Assembly (NCBI RefSeq): GCF_900109685.1
Contig: NZ_FOBB01000005.1
Location: forward strand, 248,001-312,000
Direction of reading: 5' to 3'
DNA from: Chitinophaga rupis
Lineage (GTDB): Bacteria > Bacteroidota > Bacteroidia > Chitinophagales > Chitinophagaceae
DNA: 64,000 nt
In this document: in pieces, positions 25,589 to 33,943 of the stretch
Layout of the letters: every line of letters starts with the position of its first letter
How positions within the stretch are numbered: the first letter of the stretch is position 1
Program-made: the position numbers and the translations under genes
The notes under the pieces: generated by a model
Databases searched by the model: none
What the model saw: the letters and a program-made list of their open reading frames with translations, nothing else
Told to the model about the DNA's origin: nothing

Positions 25589-25619
25589 TTGTTTGCTAAA
25601 TTATAAAAAATTAGATTTG
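25589..25619 (+). promoter_or_regulatory. Consensus-like promoter for the last glycosyltransferase gene
   Basis: TTG at 25589-25591, a 20-base spacer and TAGATTTG at 25612-25619, an exact TAnnTTTG match. It lies 20 bases before the ATG at 25639 and is the best vegetative promoter seen in the window. Confidence 0.7.
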
Positions 25620-25638
25620 TCGCATAAAAGAAAGTCGC

Positions 25639-26589
25639 ATGTCCAGCTATAAGGTGCAGTCCGCAGTTTTGATGCTCATTTTTAAACGGCCCGATACCAC
25701 GCAACAGGTTTTTGACCAGGTAAAAGCAGTTAGGCCGGACCGGCTGTATGTAGCTGCAGACGGGCCACGGGAAGGCCACCCTACAGATGCTGCCTTATGC
25801 GCGCAAACCAGGGATATTATTAAACAGGTGGACTGGCCCTGTACGGTACGTACCCTGTTCCGCGATCAGAACCTGGGCAGTATGCAGGCCCCTGCATCCG
25901 GTATCACCTGGTTCTTTGAGCAGGAGGAGGAAGGTATTATCCTGGAAGATGATTGTTTGCCTAACACCAGCTTCTTTTATTTTTGCGATGCCATGCTGGA
26001 AAAATACCGCCATGATACCCGCATGTTTGTAGTTACCGGCACCAACTCGCAGGATGGACAAACATGGGGCCCTGCCAGCTATTATTTTTCCCGCCATAGC
26101 AGCATATGGGGCTGGGCCAGCTGGCGCCGGGTATGGCAGCAATATGATGTGGACCTCCGCGCTTATAAGCAGGAAGATGTAAAACCGCAGCTGCAGAAAA
26201 TATTCAATGATCCTTTCCTGGTAGATATATGGGTGAACATTTTTGAAACCGTACAGCAGCACCGCGTACAGGCCTGGGACCATCAGCTGCAGCTGATCAC
26301 CCTTTTTGAGAACGGCTTATGCATTACCCCTAATGTAAACCTGATCAGCAACATTGGTTTCCGGGAAGATGCTACGCACACCTTTAGTAAAGACAGCCAT
26401 AACGCCAACAGGCCAACGCAGCAGCTTACCAACATCATACACCCCACCTATATAATGCCTGAAACAGATGCGGATTATTATTTCATGAACCGTGAGTTTG
26501 ACCTGGCATCTAAATGGAGAAGGTATAATAAGCCTAAGCGGCGGTTTAAGAGATGGGTGAGGAGCTGGTTGTCCGGTGCTGGACAATAA
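25639..26589 (+). CDS. Nucleotide-diphospho-sugar transferase (GNT-I-like glycosyltransferase)
   Basis: A 316-residue sugar transferase. The N terminus AVLMLIFKRPDTTQQVFDQV with LYVAADGPREGHP, then NLGSMQAPASGITWFFEQEEEGIILEDDCLPN (the EDD metal site) is the pattern of bacterial proteins distantly related to N-acetylglucosaminyltransferase I. YFSRHSSIWGWASWRRVW follows and AWDHQLQL supplies the probable catalytic Asp. The C terminus is basic. It has its own promoter and a strong terminator, and marks the right end of the glycosyltransferase cluster. Confidence 0.87.
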   Translation: MSSYKVQSAVLMLIFKRPDTTQQVFDQVKAVRPDRLYVAADGPREGHPTDAALCAQTRDIIKQVDWPCTVRTLFRDQNLGSMQAPASGITWFFEQEEEGIILEDDCLPNTSFFYFCDAMLEKYRHDTRMFVVTGTNSQDGQTWGPASYYFSRHSSIWGWASWRRVWQQYDVDLRAYKQEDVKPQLQKIFNDPFLVDIWVNIFETVQQHRVQAWDHQLQLITLFENGLCITPNVNLISNIGFREDATHTFSKDSHNANRPTQQLTNIIHPTYIMPETDADYYFMNREFDLASKWRRYNKPKRRFKRWVRSWLSGAGQ

Positions 26590-26628
26590 TGTTCATTTGC
26601 GGACACTCATTAACTTGTTTTATAGCAT

Positions 26629-26663
26629 AAAGAGGCCGTTTCCTTAATAGGAACGGCCTCTTT
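26629..26663 (+). terminator. Terminator closing the glycosyltransferase cluster
   Basis: AAAGAGGCCGTT (26629-26640) pairs with AACGGCCTCTTT (26652-26663); the loop TCCTTAATAGG can pair further. It lies 40 bases after the last GT gene and separates the cluster from padR. Confidence 0.85.
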
Positions 26664-26716
26664 AATTAGTTGGCACCTGATTTGTTCGACAAAATAGAAA
26701 CTAATAACCTGAACTT

Positions 26717-27055
26717 ATGCGGCGAACGTATTTAGGTGAATTTGAAGAAGTGGTTTTACTGATGGTGGCCATCCTGGACGGAGAGGGCTACGGCGTTACA
26801 GTTAGCCAGGCGCTGGAAGAGCATACCGGACGTACCGTTACATTCGGTACGGTTCATAACACCCTGATCCGGCTGGAAGAGAAGGGCTTTGTGCAATCAG
26901 AACTGGGCGGGGCAACGGCCGAACGCGGTGGACGGCGTAAACGGCTGTTCCGCATTACAGCGCTGGGAAGTCAGGCATTGCAGGAAATTCAGCAGCTTCG
27001 TCAAAATCTCTGGCAGTTATTACCACCTCACACTTTCCGGCTTAGTGGCATATGA
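26717..27055 (+). CDS. PadR family transcriptional regulator
   Basis: A 112-residue winged-helix repressor. FEEVVLLMVAILDGEGYGVTVSQALEE and TVTFGTVHNTLIRLEEKGFVQSE are the PadR helix-turn-helix and wing regions, ending in GRRKRLFRITALGSQALQEI. The C-terminal dimer helix is short, as in PadR subfamily 2. Its stop overlaps the start of the ABC permease gene (ATGA at 27052-27055), so the two are translationally coupled. This PadR/permease-prefix pairing is a known Bacteroidota arrangement, in which the regulator probably controls the pump. Confidence 0.93.
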   Translation: MRRTYLGEFEEVVLLMVAILDGEGYGVTVSQALEEHTGRTVTFGTVHNTLIRLEEKGFVQSELGGATAERGGRRKRLFRITALGSQALQEIQQLRQNLWQLLPPHTFRLSGI

Positions 27056-29730
27056 GATCACCTGTTCAACCACCCCGCTGGGCCCACTGGCTACTAACCT
27101 GGCTGCATCCTGACAATACGTTGGAGGAGGTAGAAGGTGATCTGCATGAGCTCTATACACACTGGTATAATAGTTCGGGCAAAACCCAGGCTACACTGCG
27201 TTACCTGCTGAACGTAGTGTCGGTGCTGCCACCGTTTGTGCGCAGAAGAAAAACAAATAAACAACAACCGGAATACCGGACCACCTCTAGCTTAAACTCC
27301 ATCATGATTCGGAATTATCTAAAAATTGCGTTTCGGAATCTGAAGCGGCAAAAAATTTCAACCAGCATTAATATCGTTGGTTTAGCCATCGGACTGGCTA
27401 CCTGTATACTGATCATGCTGTATGTGCAGGATGAGCTATCCTACGATCGCTATAATGAGAAAGCGGACCGGATCTTCCGGGTCGCGCTCAGGTTGCGGTT
27501 AAACGGTAAGGATGTTGGTGGGCCCGTGTTAGGCGCCAACGCCGGCCGGGACTTACAACAGGAATTTCCGGAAGTATTAAAAACAACGCGGATCCGGAAT
27601 CAGGGAAGTGAGTTTGTTAATTACGGAACAACCTCATTTAAACAGGATAACCTGCTTGCCGCCGACTCAGCTTTTTTTGAGGTGTTCTCCATTCCGTTCC
27701 TGAAAGGGGATCCGAAGCGGGCACTTACAGAGCCAAACACGTTGGTATTAACTGAGGGAACCGCCCGGAAATACTTCGGCAACCAGGATCCTATCGGGAA
27801 GGTCTTGTTATTTGGCAGTGATAAAACACCTTACCGGATTACGGGCGTGGTCAGAAATGTACCGGAAAACTCTCATTTCCGGTTCGATATGCTGACTTCA
27901 TTAGCCGGTTATGATGAGCAGCATATAGGCTGGACCTATAGCATGAACTTTTACACCTATGTGCTGCTGCCGGAGAAATACGATTACAAAAAGTTCGAGG
28001 CTAAAATTTCCCGGCTCGCTGAAAAACAGATTGGGGGCGAATTACAGCAGTTTCTACAACTCAGCCCGAAACAGTTTCGGGAAAAGGGTGATGATTTCGG
28101 GATCTTTCTTCAACCACTCACCAGTATTCATTTGTATTCCCCGTTCGGAGGGACGGAGTTAAGACCAGGGGGAAATATTCTATACGTATACGTGTTTGCG
28201 GCCATTGCTGTTTTTATGTTGCTGATAGCCTGTGTGAACTTTATGAACCTGTCAACGGCTACGGCTGTACGGCGTTCACGCGAGGTAGGAATACGTAAAG
28301 TGCTGGGGTCCGTAAAAGCACAATTGCAGCAACAGTTCCTGATTGAATCAGTGCTGCTGGCAATGGTGGCACTGCTGGTTGGATTGCTGGTTGTAGGCCT
28401 GGCGTTGCCCTTCTTTAATCAGTTGACAGGCAAGACCCTTACCATCAGTTTATTGATCAATCCATTTGTATTAGCTGGTTTAGTAGCGGGTACGGTGCTG
28501 GTGGGGCTGTTGGCTGGTAGTTACCCTGCTTTTTACCTGTCGGCCTTTAAACCGGTTGCAGTGTTGAAAGGAGGGGGTACCGCCGGACGCAGAAGCTTTA
28601 GCCTGCGGAATGGTTTGGTGGTGTTTCAATTTTTTATCACTATTTCAATGATCATTGCCACTGTTACGGCCGACCGGCAATTACGTTACATGAGAGCGCA
28701 GAAAGTTGGCTTTGATCGTGAACAGGTGCTGGTTATTCATGATACGCACATGCTGCGCAATAACGAATCCGTATTCCGCAATCAGATCATTCAATCTCCG
28801 CAAGTCATCACGGGAAGTATTTCAGGGCAGGTACCTGTTGGAAATACAAATCTTGATAACACCGCCGTAATGTCAAAGGAAAACCCCGATAAAGGTGTCA
28901 TGAGCCGGTTCTATTATGTGGATGATGCGTATATTCCTACACTGGGGATGCAGGTGGTACTGGGGCGTAATTTTTCAAAAAGTTTTCCTACCGATTCCTT
29001 CGCTGTTATTCTGAATGAAACGGCTGTACGGGCTTTAGGCTGGCAACAGGATCCTATAGGAAGAGAGCTGATCGGCCACATTGATGATAACGGTGCGAAA
29101 ACATATTACCGGGTTATTGGTGTTGTAAGCGACTTTCATTTTGAATCCTTGCGGCAGAAGATCGGGCCTTTAGTCATGTTCCTGGGCAGGAACTCAGGCA
29201 ATATCCTGGTCAAAACCCATACGGATAAGCTGCCGCAGTTCCTCGCTTCATTGAAGCGGCAGTGGGAATCATTTTCGCCCGCAGCACCTTTTTCTTATTC
29301 ATTTTTAGATGACCGGTTTGCGCAGGTTTATGTCAGCGAGCAAAAAATAGAACAGGTATTAACCCTCTTCTCAAGCCTGACCATCTTCATTGCCTGTTTA
29401 GGATTATTCGGATTGGCTACCTACACCGCTGAACAACGTACCAAGGAGATCGGTGTGCGAAAAGTGCTGGGTGCATCCGTTGGCAGTGTGGTGGCTTTAC
29501 TCTCCAAAGACTTTCTTAAGCTCATCCTGATAGCGCTGTTGCTGGCTACGCCTATTGCCTGGTGGGGGATGGATCAATGGCTGAATGAATTTGCCTATAA
29601 GGTTACCATTGACTGGTGGATCTTTGCGCTGGCAGGATTGCTGGCAATCGGGATTGCCTTGCTGACAGTGAGCTTTCAGAGTATTAAAGCCGCGTTAACG
29701 GATCCCGTGAAGAGTTTGCGCAGTCAATAG
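27052..29730 (+). CDS. ABC transporter permease, FtsX/MacB type, with N-terminal permease prefix domain
   Basis: An 892-residue inner-membrane permease. Residues 1-80 are a soluble prefix (PRWAHWLLTWLHPDNTLEEVEGDLHELY) of the permease prefix domain 2 kind. Then comes the usual FtsX/MacB layout twice: IRNYLKIAFRNLKRQK and a first helix, a large periplasmic MacB-like domain, three helices near 380-510 (ending with the AGSYPAFYLSAFKP motif), a second periplasmic domain and three final helices with TKEIGVRKVLGASVGSVVALLSKDF. No ATPase gene is adjacent. The family is involved in efflux or envelope mechanotransmission; the cargo is unknown. Confidence 0.93.
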   Translation: MRSPVQPPRWAHWLLTWLHPDNTLEEVEGDLHELYTHWYNSSGKTQATLRYLLNVVSVLPPFVRRRKTNKQQPEYRTTSSLNSIMIRNYLKIAFRNLKRQKISTSINIVGLAIGLATCILIMLYVQDELSYDRYNEKADRIFRVALRLRLNGKDVGGPVLGANAGRDLQQEFPEVLKTTRIRNQGSEFVNYGTTSFKQDNLLAADSAFFEVFSIPFLKGDPKRALTEPNTLVLTEGTARKYFGNQDPIGKVLLFGSDKTPYRITGVVRNVPENSHFRFDMLTSLAGYDEQHIGWTYSMNFYTYVLLPEKYDYKKFEAKISRLAEKQIGGELQQFLQLSPKQFREKGDDFGIFLQPLTSIHLYSPFGGTELRPGGNILYVYVFAAIAVFMLLIACVNFMNLSTATAVRRSREVGIRKVLGSVKAQLQQQFLIESVLLAMVALLVGLLVVGLALPFFNQLTGKTLTISLLINPFVLAGLVAGTVLVGLLAGSYPAFYLSAFKPVAVLKGGGTAGRRSFSLRNGLVVFQFFITISMIIATVTADRQLRYMRAQKVGFDREQVLVIHDTHMLRNNESVFRNQIIQSPQVITGSISGQVPVGNTNLDNTAVMSKENPDKGVMSRFYYVDDAYIPTLGMQVVLGRNFSKSFPTDSFAVILNETAVRALGWQQDPIGRELIGHIDDNGAKTYYRVIGVVSDFHFESLRQKIGPLVMFLGRNSGNILVKTHTDKLPQFLASLKRQWESFSPAAPFSYSFLDDRFAQVYVSEQKIEQVLTLFSSLTIFIACLGLFGLATYTAEQRTKEIGVRKVLGASVGSVVALLSKDFLKLILIALLLATPIAWWGMDQWLNEFAYKVTIDWWIFALAGLLAIGIALLTVSFQSIKAALTDPVKSLRSQ

Positions 29731-29795
29731 TGGAGAGGATAGTATAAATTATTTTTTATCCATTTTCGTCTTATCTTAAATTCCCATAATCTCTT

Positions 29796-31511
29796 ATGAC
29801 ATTTAAACTGGCCGCTTTCCTGCTCCCGCTCTTTTTCTTCCTTTCACACATCGCCCTTGGCCAGGACTGGCGGTATGTCAAAGAGAAAAAAGTATACCAC
29901 AGCCTGGAAGAAGCCCTGAACAATAAAGACGATGTATATAACCTGCTGTTGCTCCAAAGGGTTAACCGCGAAAAGCTGCATCTCATCGGAGAAATGAAGC
30001 ACATACAGTACCTGGGGCTGCCGGAAGCGGATCTTGATTCATTACCTGCTTCGATCTTTTCCCTTCCCAATATTCGAACGCTCAATCTATGCGGAAACAG
30101 ATTCACAAAGATCCCGGAAGGAATCAGGCGCCTGAAGAAGCTGGAATACCTGGTGATGTATGATAATGAGATCAGGGAAATCCCTGCATGGATAGGGGAA
30201 CTTACCAACCTGGAAACATTGATCCTTCCAAGAAATAAGATCGACAGCATCAGTCCGGGAATAGGCAGATTGTATAAATTATCTGACCTGAGTTTGGGGG
30301 AGAATATGATCCGGCATTTGCCGGCAACAATCGGGGAACTTCATTCTCTGCGTGAGCTTGGACTGCACCAAAATAAGCTCTCCCGGCTACCGGAAGAAAT
30401 TAGCAGACTGAAAAAATTGGAGATACTGCATGTTAATAATAACCAGCTGAGCTGCTTTCCGGAAGAACTGGGTTGGTGTAGCAATCTGGAACTGATACAG
30501 GCCGGTTCAAATTTGCTTACCCATCTGCCGGTTTCTCTTTCCCGTCTGAACAACTTGAAAACGCTTGGGTTGGAGAACAATCCCTTCGATAGCATGACCG
30601 AAAATTTCATATTTCCTCCGCAACTGAAAAGCCTCAACCTGACAGGTAAAGCTATCCGGCAAATGCCCGCTTCCCTGCGGAACTGCAAAAGCCTCCAACA
30701 TCTTGAAATCACGAAAACGGCTATCACTTTCCTTCCTCTTTGGCTGAATGAGTTGAAAGAACTAAATTGGCTCGTGCTCGATGATAATCGCCTTGTAGCT
30801 ATTTCCGATCTGCAGGGACTACGCAAACTTAGGGTATTTCGTGTGTCAGGTAACCTGTTAGATACACTTCCGGGCAATATTCTCCTGCTGCCTGAACTGG
30901 AAACTGTAGATATCACTAATAATCCAATCAGACATTTCCCCGTGCAGATCAAGAATGCGCTGAAACTGACATACTTCAATATTCAAAGCACGGAAATCAC
31001 CAACGCAGAATATAAGACATACAGAAAGTTTTTGGGCAAGAGCATGATCCTTCCCCATGACAAGATCATGTATTTTGAAGATGAGGACGGCCCTTGTTAT
31101 ATTGATTCCCTTACGAACACCAATGACGTATTTACACATATAGAGGTATACCCCTCCTTTATGAAAGGCACTGCAGCCTGGCACAATTTTGTGCGGAATA
31201 ATCTTCATGAAGACAGTATTGCCGGAATGCAGGATTCTGTTGTGCTGAAATATATTATCCGGGAAGGCGGCGGCCTGGCCAACCTCCGGGTCCTTAACTA
31301 TAAATTTGAACAGACGAGGAATGAAGCAATACGCTTAATGAAGCTGTCCTGTCCTTACTGGGTGCCTGCAAACATTAGCGGTAGGAAGGTTAGTCTATGG
31401 CGGCGCCAGGTTTTTGTTTTTGATGGACAGGGAATAAGGGTAATGGATCATCCTGAAGATCCCCAGACCGAGATGCGTTTTCTGTATGAAAGCTCTTTTA
31501 TTGTAAGGTGA
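29796..31511 (+). CDS. Secreted leucine-rich-repeat protein with TonB C-terminal-like domain
   Basis: A 571-residue exported protein: MTFKLAAFLLPLFFFLSHIALGQ is a signal peptide. Residues about 55-420 form some fifteen leucine-rich repeats of 22-23 residues (IRTLNLCGNRFTKIPEGIRRL, LEYLVMYDNEIREIPAWIGEL). Residues about 445-545 look like a TonB C-terminal domain: EVYPSFMKGTAAWHNFVRNNL, LKYIIREGGGLANLRVL, NEAIRLMKLSCPYWVPANISGRKVS. The order matches the Bacteroidota TonB_C consensus (PxFPGG, DGxxxxVxV, EAIRxV, WxPA, GxxV), but there is no N-terminal membrane anchor or proline-rich linker. The LRR part is certain; the TonB_C call is from pattern matching. Its role, perhaps protein binding in the periplasm, is inferred. 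Confidence 0.85.
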   Translation: MTFKLAAFLLPLFFFLSHIALGQDWRYVKEKKVYHSLEEALNNKDDVYNLLLLQRVNREKLHLIGEMKHIQYLGLPEADLDSLPASIFSLPNIRTLNLCGNRFTKIPEGIRRLKKLEYLVMYDNEIREIPAWIGELTNLETLILPRNKIDSISPGIGRLYKLSDLSLGENMIRHLPATIGELHSLRELGLHQNKLSRLPEEISRLKKLEILHVNNNQLSCFPEELGWCSNLELIQAGSNLLTHLPVSLSRLNNLKTLGLENNPFDSMTENFIFPPQLKSLNLTGKAIRQMPASLRNCKSLQHLEITKTAITFLPLWLNELKELNWLVLDDNRLVAISDLQGLRKLRVFRVSGNLLDTLPGNILLLPELETVDITNNPIRHFPVQIKNALKLTYFNIQSTEITNAEYKTYRKFLGKSMILPHDKIMYFEDEDGPCYIDSLTNTNDVFTHIEVYPSFMKGTAAWHNFVRNNLHEDSIAGMQDSVVLKYIIREGGGLANLRVLNYKFEQTRNEAIRLMKLSCPYWVPANISGRKVSLWRRQVFVFDGQGIRVMDHPEDPQTEMRFLYESSFIVR

Positions 31512-31530
31512 AAACATCGCAGATCATTAC

Positions 31531-32277
31531 CTAATCAAACCTTACACCCGTAATTCCTTCACAAACTGAAAGAAATTGCTCCTGCACAGCACTATCCTTA
31601 GCCTCCGCTAAGTAATGCGCCTGCTTTTTATGATGGAAATACTCACCGCTTACAGTGGCTTCTGCATCGTCGCTCACGGCCAGCCAAACCTGCGTGGCAA
31701 AACCTTCTTTAAGGCTATCCGGCGCGCCTGCGCCACCCATCTTTGTTGGCACCCAGCCGGGATCCACTGCATTCGAGTATACGCCCGCCCATTTGCGGGC
31801 AACGGCCATAGACAATATCAGGTCATGCAGCTTGGTATCAGAGTAAGTAACAGGTGTAGCCGCTGAAAGATCATCCAGGTTTGGATTGCCATGTAAATGC
31901 ATGCCGGAGCTCAGGTAAATGAGGCGTTCCGGTTTGTGCATCAAACAGGTGAGTATATAAGGCGCAAGGCTGTTTACAGCAAATACTAACGGCCAGCCAT
32001 CAACGCTTTTGCCCGATACCCGGTACACACCGGCATTGTGGATCACTACATCAAAAGCGCCTGAAGTATTGGCTTTTGCAGCCAGCGCCCTGGTTTCCGC
32101 AATACTGGAAAGGTCTGCAATTAATACATCTTCTGCACCGGGTACTTTCTCTAATGCCTGTTTTCCCCGCTCTGTATTGCGTGCATGCAGCACTACCTGG
32201 TGCCCCAGATCTATCAATGACTTTGCAGCCAAATGCCCCAGCCCATCTGCTGAGCCGGTGATAAAGATCCTTGCCAT
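31531..32277 (-). CDS. Short-chain dehydrogenase/reductase (SDR) family oxidoreductase
   Basis: A 248-residue NAD(P)-dependent oxidoreductase, starting at ATG 32277 (MARIFITGSADGLGH) one base past the stop of the cupin gene. An upstream in-frame ATG would overlap that gene by 29 bases. The cofactor motif TGSADGLG, the strand motif HNAG and the catalytic YSDTK (Tyr-x-x-x-Lys) with the preceding Ser region (LIYLSSGMHLHG) are all present. WVPTKMGGAGAPDSL is the substrate lid. The substrate is unknown; pairing with a cupin gene is frequent in stress-responsive oxidoreductase operons. Confidence 0.92.
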   Translation of the reverse strand: MARIFITGSADGLGHLAAKSLIDLGHQVVLHARNTERGKQALEKVPGAEDVLIADLSSIAETRALAAKANTSGAFDVVIHNAGVYRVSGKSVDGWPLVFAVNSLAPYILTCLMHKPERLIYLSSGMHLHGNPNLDDLSAATPVTYSDTKLHDLILSMAVARKWAGVYSNAVDPGWVPTKMGGAGAPDSLKEGFATQVWLAVSDDAEATVSGEYFHHKKQAHYLAEAKDSAVQEQFLSVCEGITGVRFD

Positions 32278-32278
32278 A

Positions 32279-32683
32279 TCAGGAGTTTTTGCCATTATAC
32301 TGTTCATCCGTAACCTGCTCCATCCAATCCACCACTTTTCCGTTCAGGTTTTCCTGGATGGCAGTATGCGTCATGCCGGTAGTAGCGGTAGCCCCATGCC
32401 AGTGCTTTTCATTGGGTTCAAACCAAATTACGTCTCCCGGGTGTATAGTTTCAACCGGGCCGCCGTCACGCTGTACCCAGCCACAGCCGGCCGTTACTAT
32501 AAGGGTTTGCCCCAGCGGATGCGTGTGCCAGGCTGTTCTAGCGCCCGGTTCAAAAGTCACACTGGCAGCTGCAGCTCGCCTGGCCTCATTAGCATCAAAG
32601 AGGGGATCTATCCGCACAGCCCCGGTAAACCAGTCTTCCGGCCCCTTGACGGAAGGCCGCGAACCTGTTCTTGTTATTTCCAT
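32279..32683 (-). CDS. Cupin domain protein, (R)-mandelonitrile-lyase-like
   Basis: A 134-residue single-domain cupin. The metal ligands are visible: AWHTHPLGQTLIVTAG (two His and the downstream Gln in place of the usual Glu) and the second motif PNEKHWHGATA. The opening EITRTGSRPSVKGPEDWFTGAVRIDPLF and the VTFEPGARTAWHTHP stretch are typical of small cupins annotated as (R)-mandelonitrile lyase-like, though most have no shown activity. It is first in a two-gene unit with the SDR gene (1-base gap) and divergent from the serine hydrolase gene. Confidence 0.9.
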   Translation of the reverse strand: MEITRTGSRPSVKGPEDWFTGAVRIDPLFDANEARRAAAASVTFEPGARTAWHTHPLGQTLIVTAGCGWVQRDGGPVETIHPGDVIWFEPNEKHWHGATATTGMTHTAIQENLNGKVVDWMEQVTDEQYNGKNS

Positions 32684-32743
32684 TGCCTGTTCATTTAAGT
32701 CTTTCCAGCAAATTTCAATCCTGATAAACTAATGTGCAAAGTT

Positions 32744-32766
32744 ACGGTTAGCGCATGCTTTACCGT
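32744..32766. promoter_or_regulatory. Quasi-palindromic operator candidate in the cupin/serine-hydrolase gap
   Basis: ACGGTTA (32744-32750) and TTACCGT (32760-32766) flank the palindrome GCATGC (32753-32758), with a common centre near 32755. It lies 61 bases before the cupin gene and 109 before the serine hydrolase. The serine hydrolase itself has a TTG-N20-GTATTTTG-like promoter at about 32825-32855. Confidence 0.35.
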
Positions 32767-32874
32767 TTGCGAATATCAAACTAATCATTAAGAATTTCAA
32801 ACCAGCGTCTCGCGGAAGAAATTATTGCGCTAACATGATAAAATTATGTATTTTGTTACGGGGGAATAATAACT

Positions 32875-33939
32875 ATGAAAACAACCAGCTTAGGACTTTG
32901 CATCCTTTTAAGCCTTTCTGTACTATCATGCAAAAAAAAGGATATCCCTCCGGTATCCGATCCGTCATTCAACTTCAGCGCAGTAGATAAAGTATTAAAC
33001 GATTCCGTTCCGCTGCGGTTTGGTGGTAAGGCGTATATCCTCATCAACGTAAATGGTAAAACAGCCTATGCCAAAGGTTTTGGCGGTTATGATAGTAACA
33101 CCCGGCAGCTCATAGCCTCCTGCTCCAAATGGCTCTCCGGCGCAGTGGTTATGCGTATGGTGGATGAGGGTAAGTTTAAGCTTAGTGATACTGTAGGCAA
33201 ATACCTGCCTGTTTTTACTGCCTATGGTAAGGGCAAGATCACCCTGGCGCAGCTGTTCTCCCATACTTCCGGTTTCCCAGGTAATTCAGACCAGGGCTAT
33301 GAATCCAATACATCGCTTACGCTGGAGCAAGCCGTGGACCTGATTGCGAAAAATGTACCGCTCATTAACCCGCCGGGTACTAAGTTCTATTATGGCGGCG
33401 TAGGTATGCAGGTAGCCGGGCGTGTATGCGAGGTAGTGAGTGGTAAAAAATGGGCGGCCTTGTTTGCAGAAAAAATAGCTACCCCGCTGGGCATGACCAA
33501 TACGGATTTTGGCTTAACGACCAATCCCATTATTGCAGGCGGCGTACGCAGCACTCCCAACGACTATATGTTATTCCTGAATATGGTGCTGAACAAGGGC
33601 GTAGCTGCCAACGGTACCCGTATATTAAGCGAAGCAGCTGTAACTGCTATGGAGCAAAGCCAGATCGGCAGCGCCACGGTACAGTATTCACCTTACCCGC
33701 TCATATGGATCAACACTAATAACATATACGGCATTGGTAACTGGCGCGACCTGGTGGGCGCTAATGATGTATTGGTGGAAAGCAGCAGCCCCGGCGCCTT
33801 TGGCAGCCATCCCTGGATCAACTATGATAAAAAAGTGACTGGTTTTATCTTCACATTTGTAGCATCTGACGGGAATTTATCGCCAACTGTGCCTACCTGT
33901 TTAAAGGTGAGGAGCTTAGTGCGGGAGATTGTGCAGTAA
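32875..33939 (+). CDS. Serine hydrolase, beta-lactamase/class C-like lipoprotein
   Basis: A 354-residue exported lipoprotein of the beta-lactamase superfamily: the start MKTTSLGLCILLSLSVLSCKK has lipobox LSC. The catalytic S-x-x-K tetrad is SCSK at residues 82-85 (LIASCSKWLSGAVVMRMVDEG), the second motif is in the FYYGGVGMQVAGRVCE segment (Tyr), and LAQLFSHTSGFPG is the family H-T-S-G-x landmark. It is more like the broad esterase/peptidase group than a resistance beta-lactamase. It ends 4 bases from the convergent deaminase-like gene. The substrate is unknown. Confidence 0.92.
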   Translation: MKTTSLGLCILLSLSVLSCKKKDIPPVSDPSFNFSAVDKVLNDSVPLRFGGKAYILINVNGKTAYAKGFGGYDSNTRQLIASCSKWLSGAVVMRMVDEGKFKLSDTVGKYLPVFTAYGKGKITLAQLFSHTSGFPGNSDQGYESNTSLTLEQAVDLIAKNVPLINPPGTKFYYGGVGMQVAGRVCEVVSGKKWAALFAEKIATPLGMTNTDFGLTTNPIIAGGVRSTPNDYMLFLNMVLNKGVAANGTRILSEAAVTAMEQSQIGSATVQYSPYPLIWINTNNIYGIGNWRDLVGANDVLVESSSPGAFGSHPWINYDKKVTGFIFTFVASDGNLSPTVPTCLKVRSLVREIVQ

Positions 33940-33943
33940 ACAA

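Noticed and set aside
32875..33939. Serine hydrolase considered as immunity partner or resistance beta-lactamase
   Set aside because: It is a lipoprotein on the opposite strand with its own promoter region; beta-lactamase-fold esterases are common and nothing links it to the deaminase-like protein or to antibiotic resistance.
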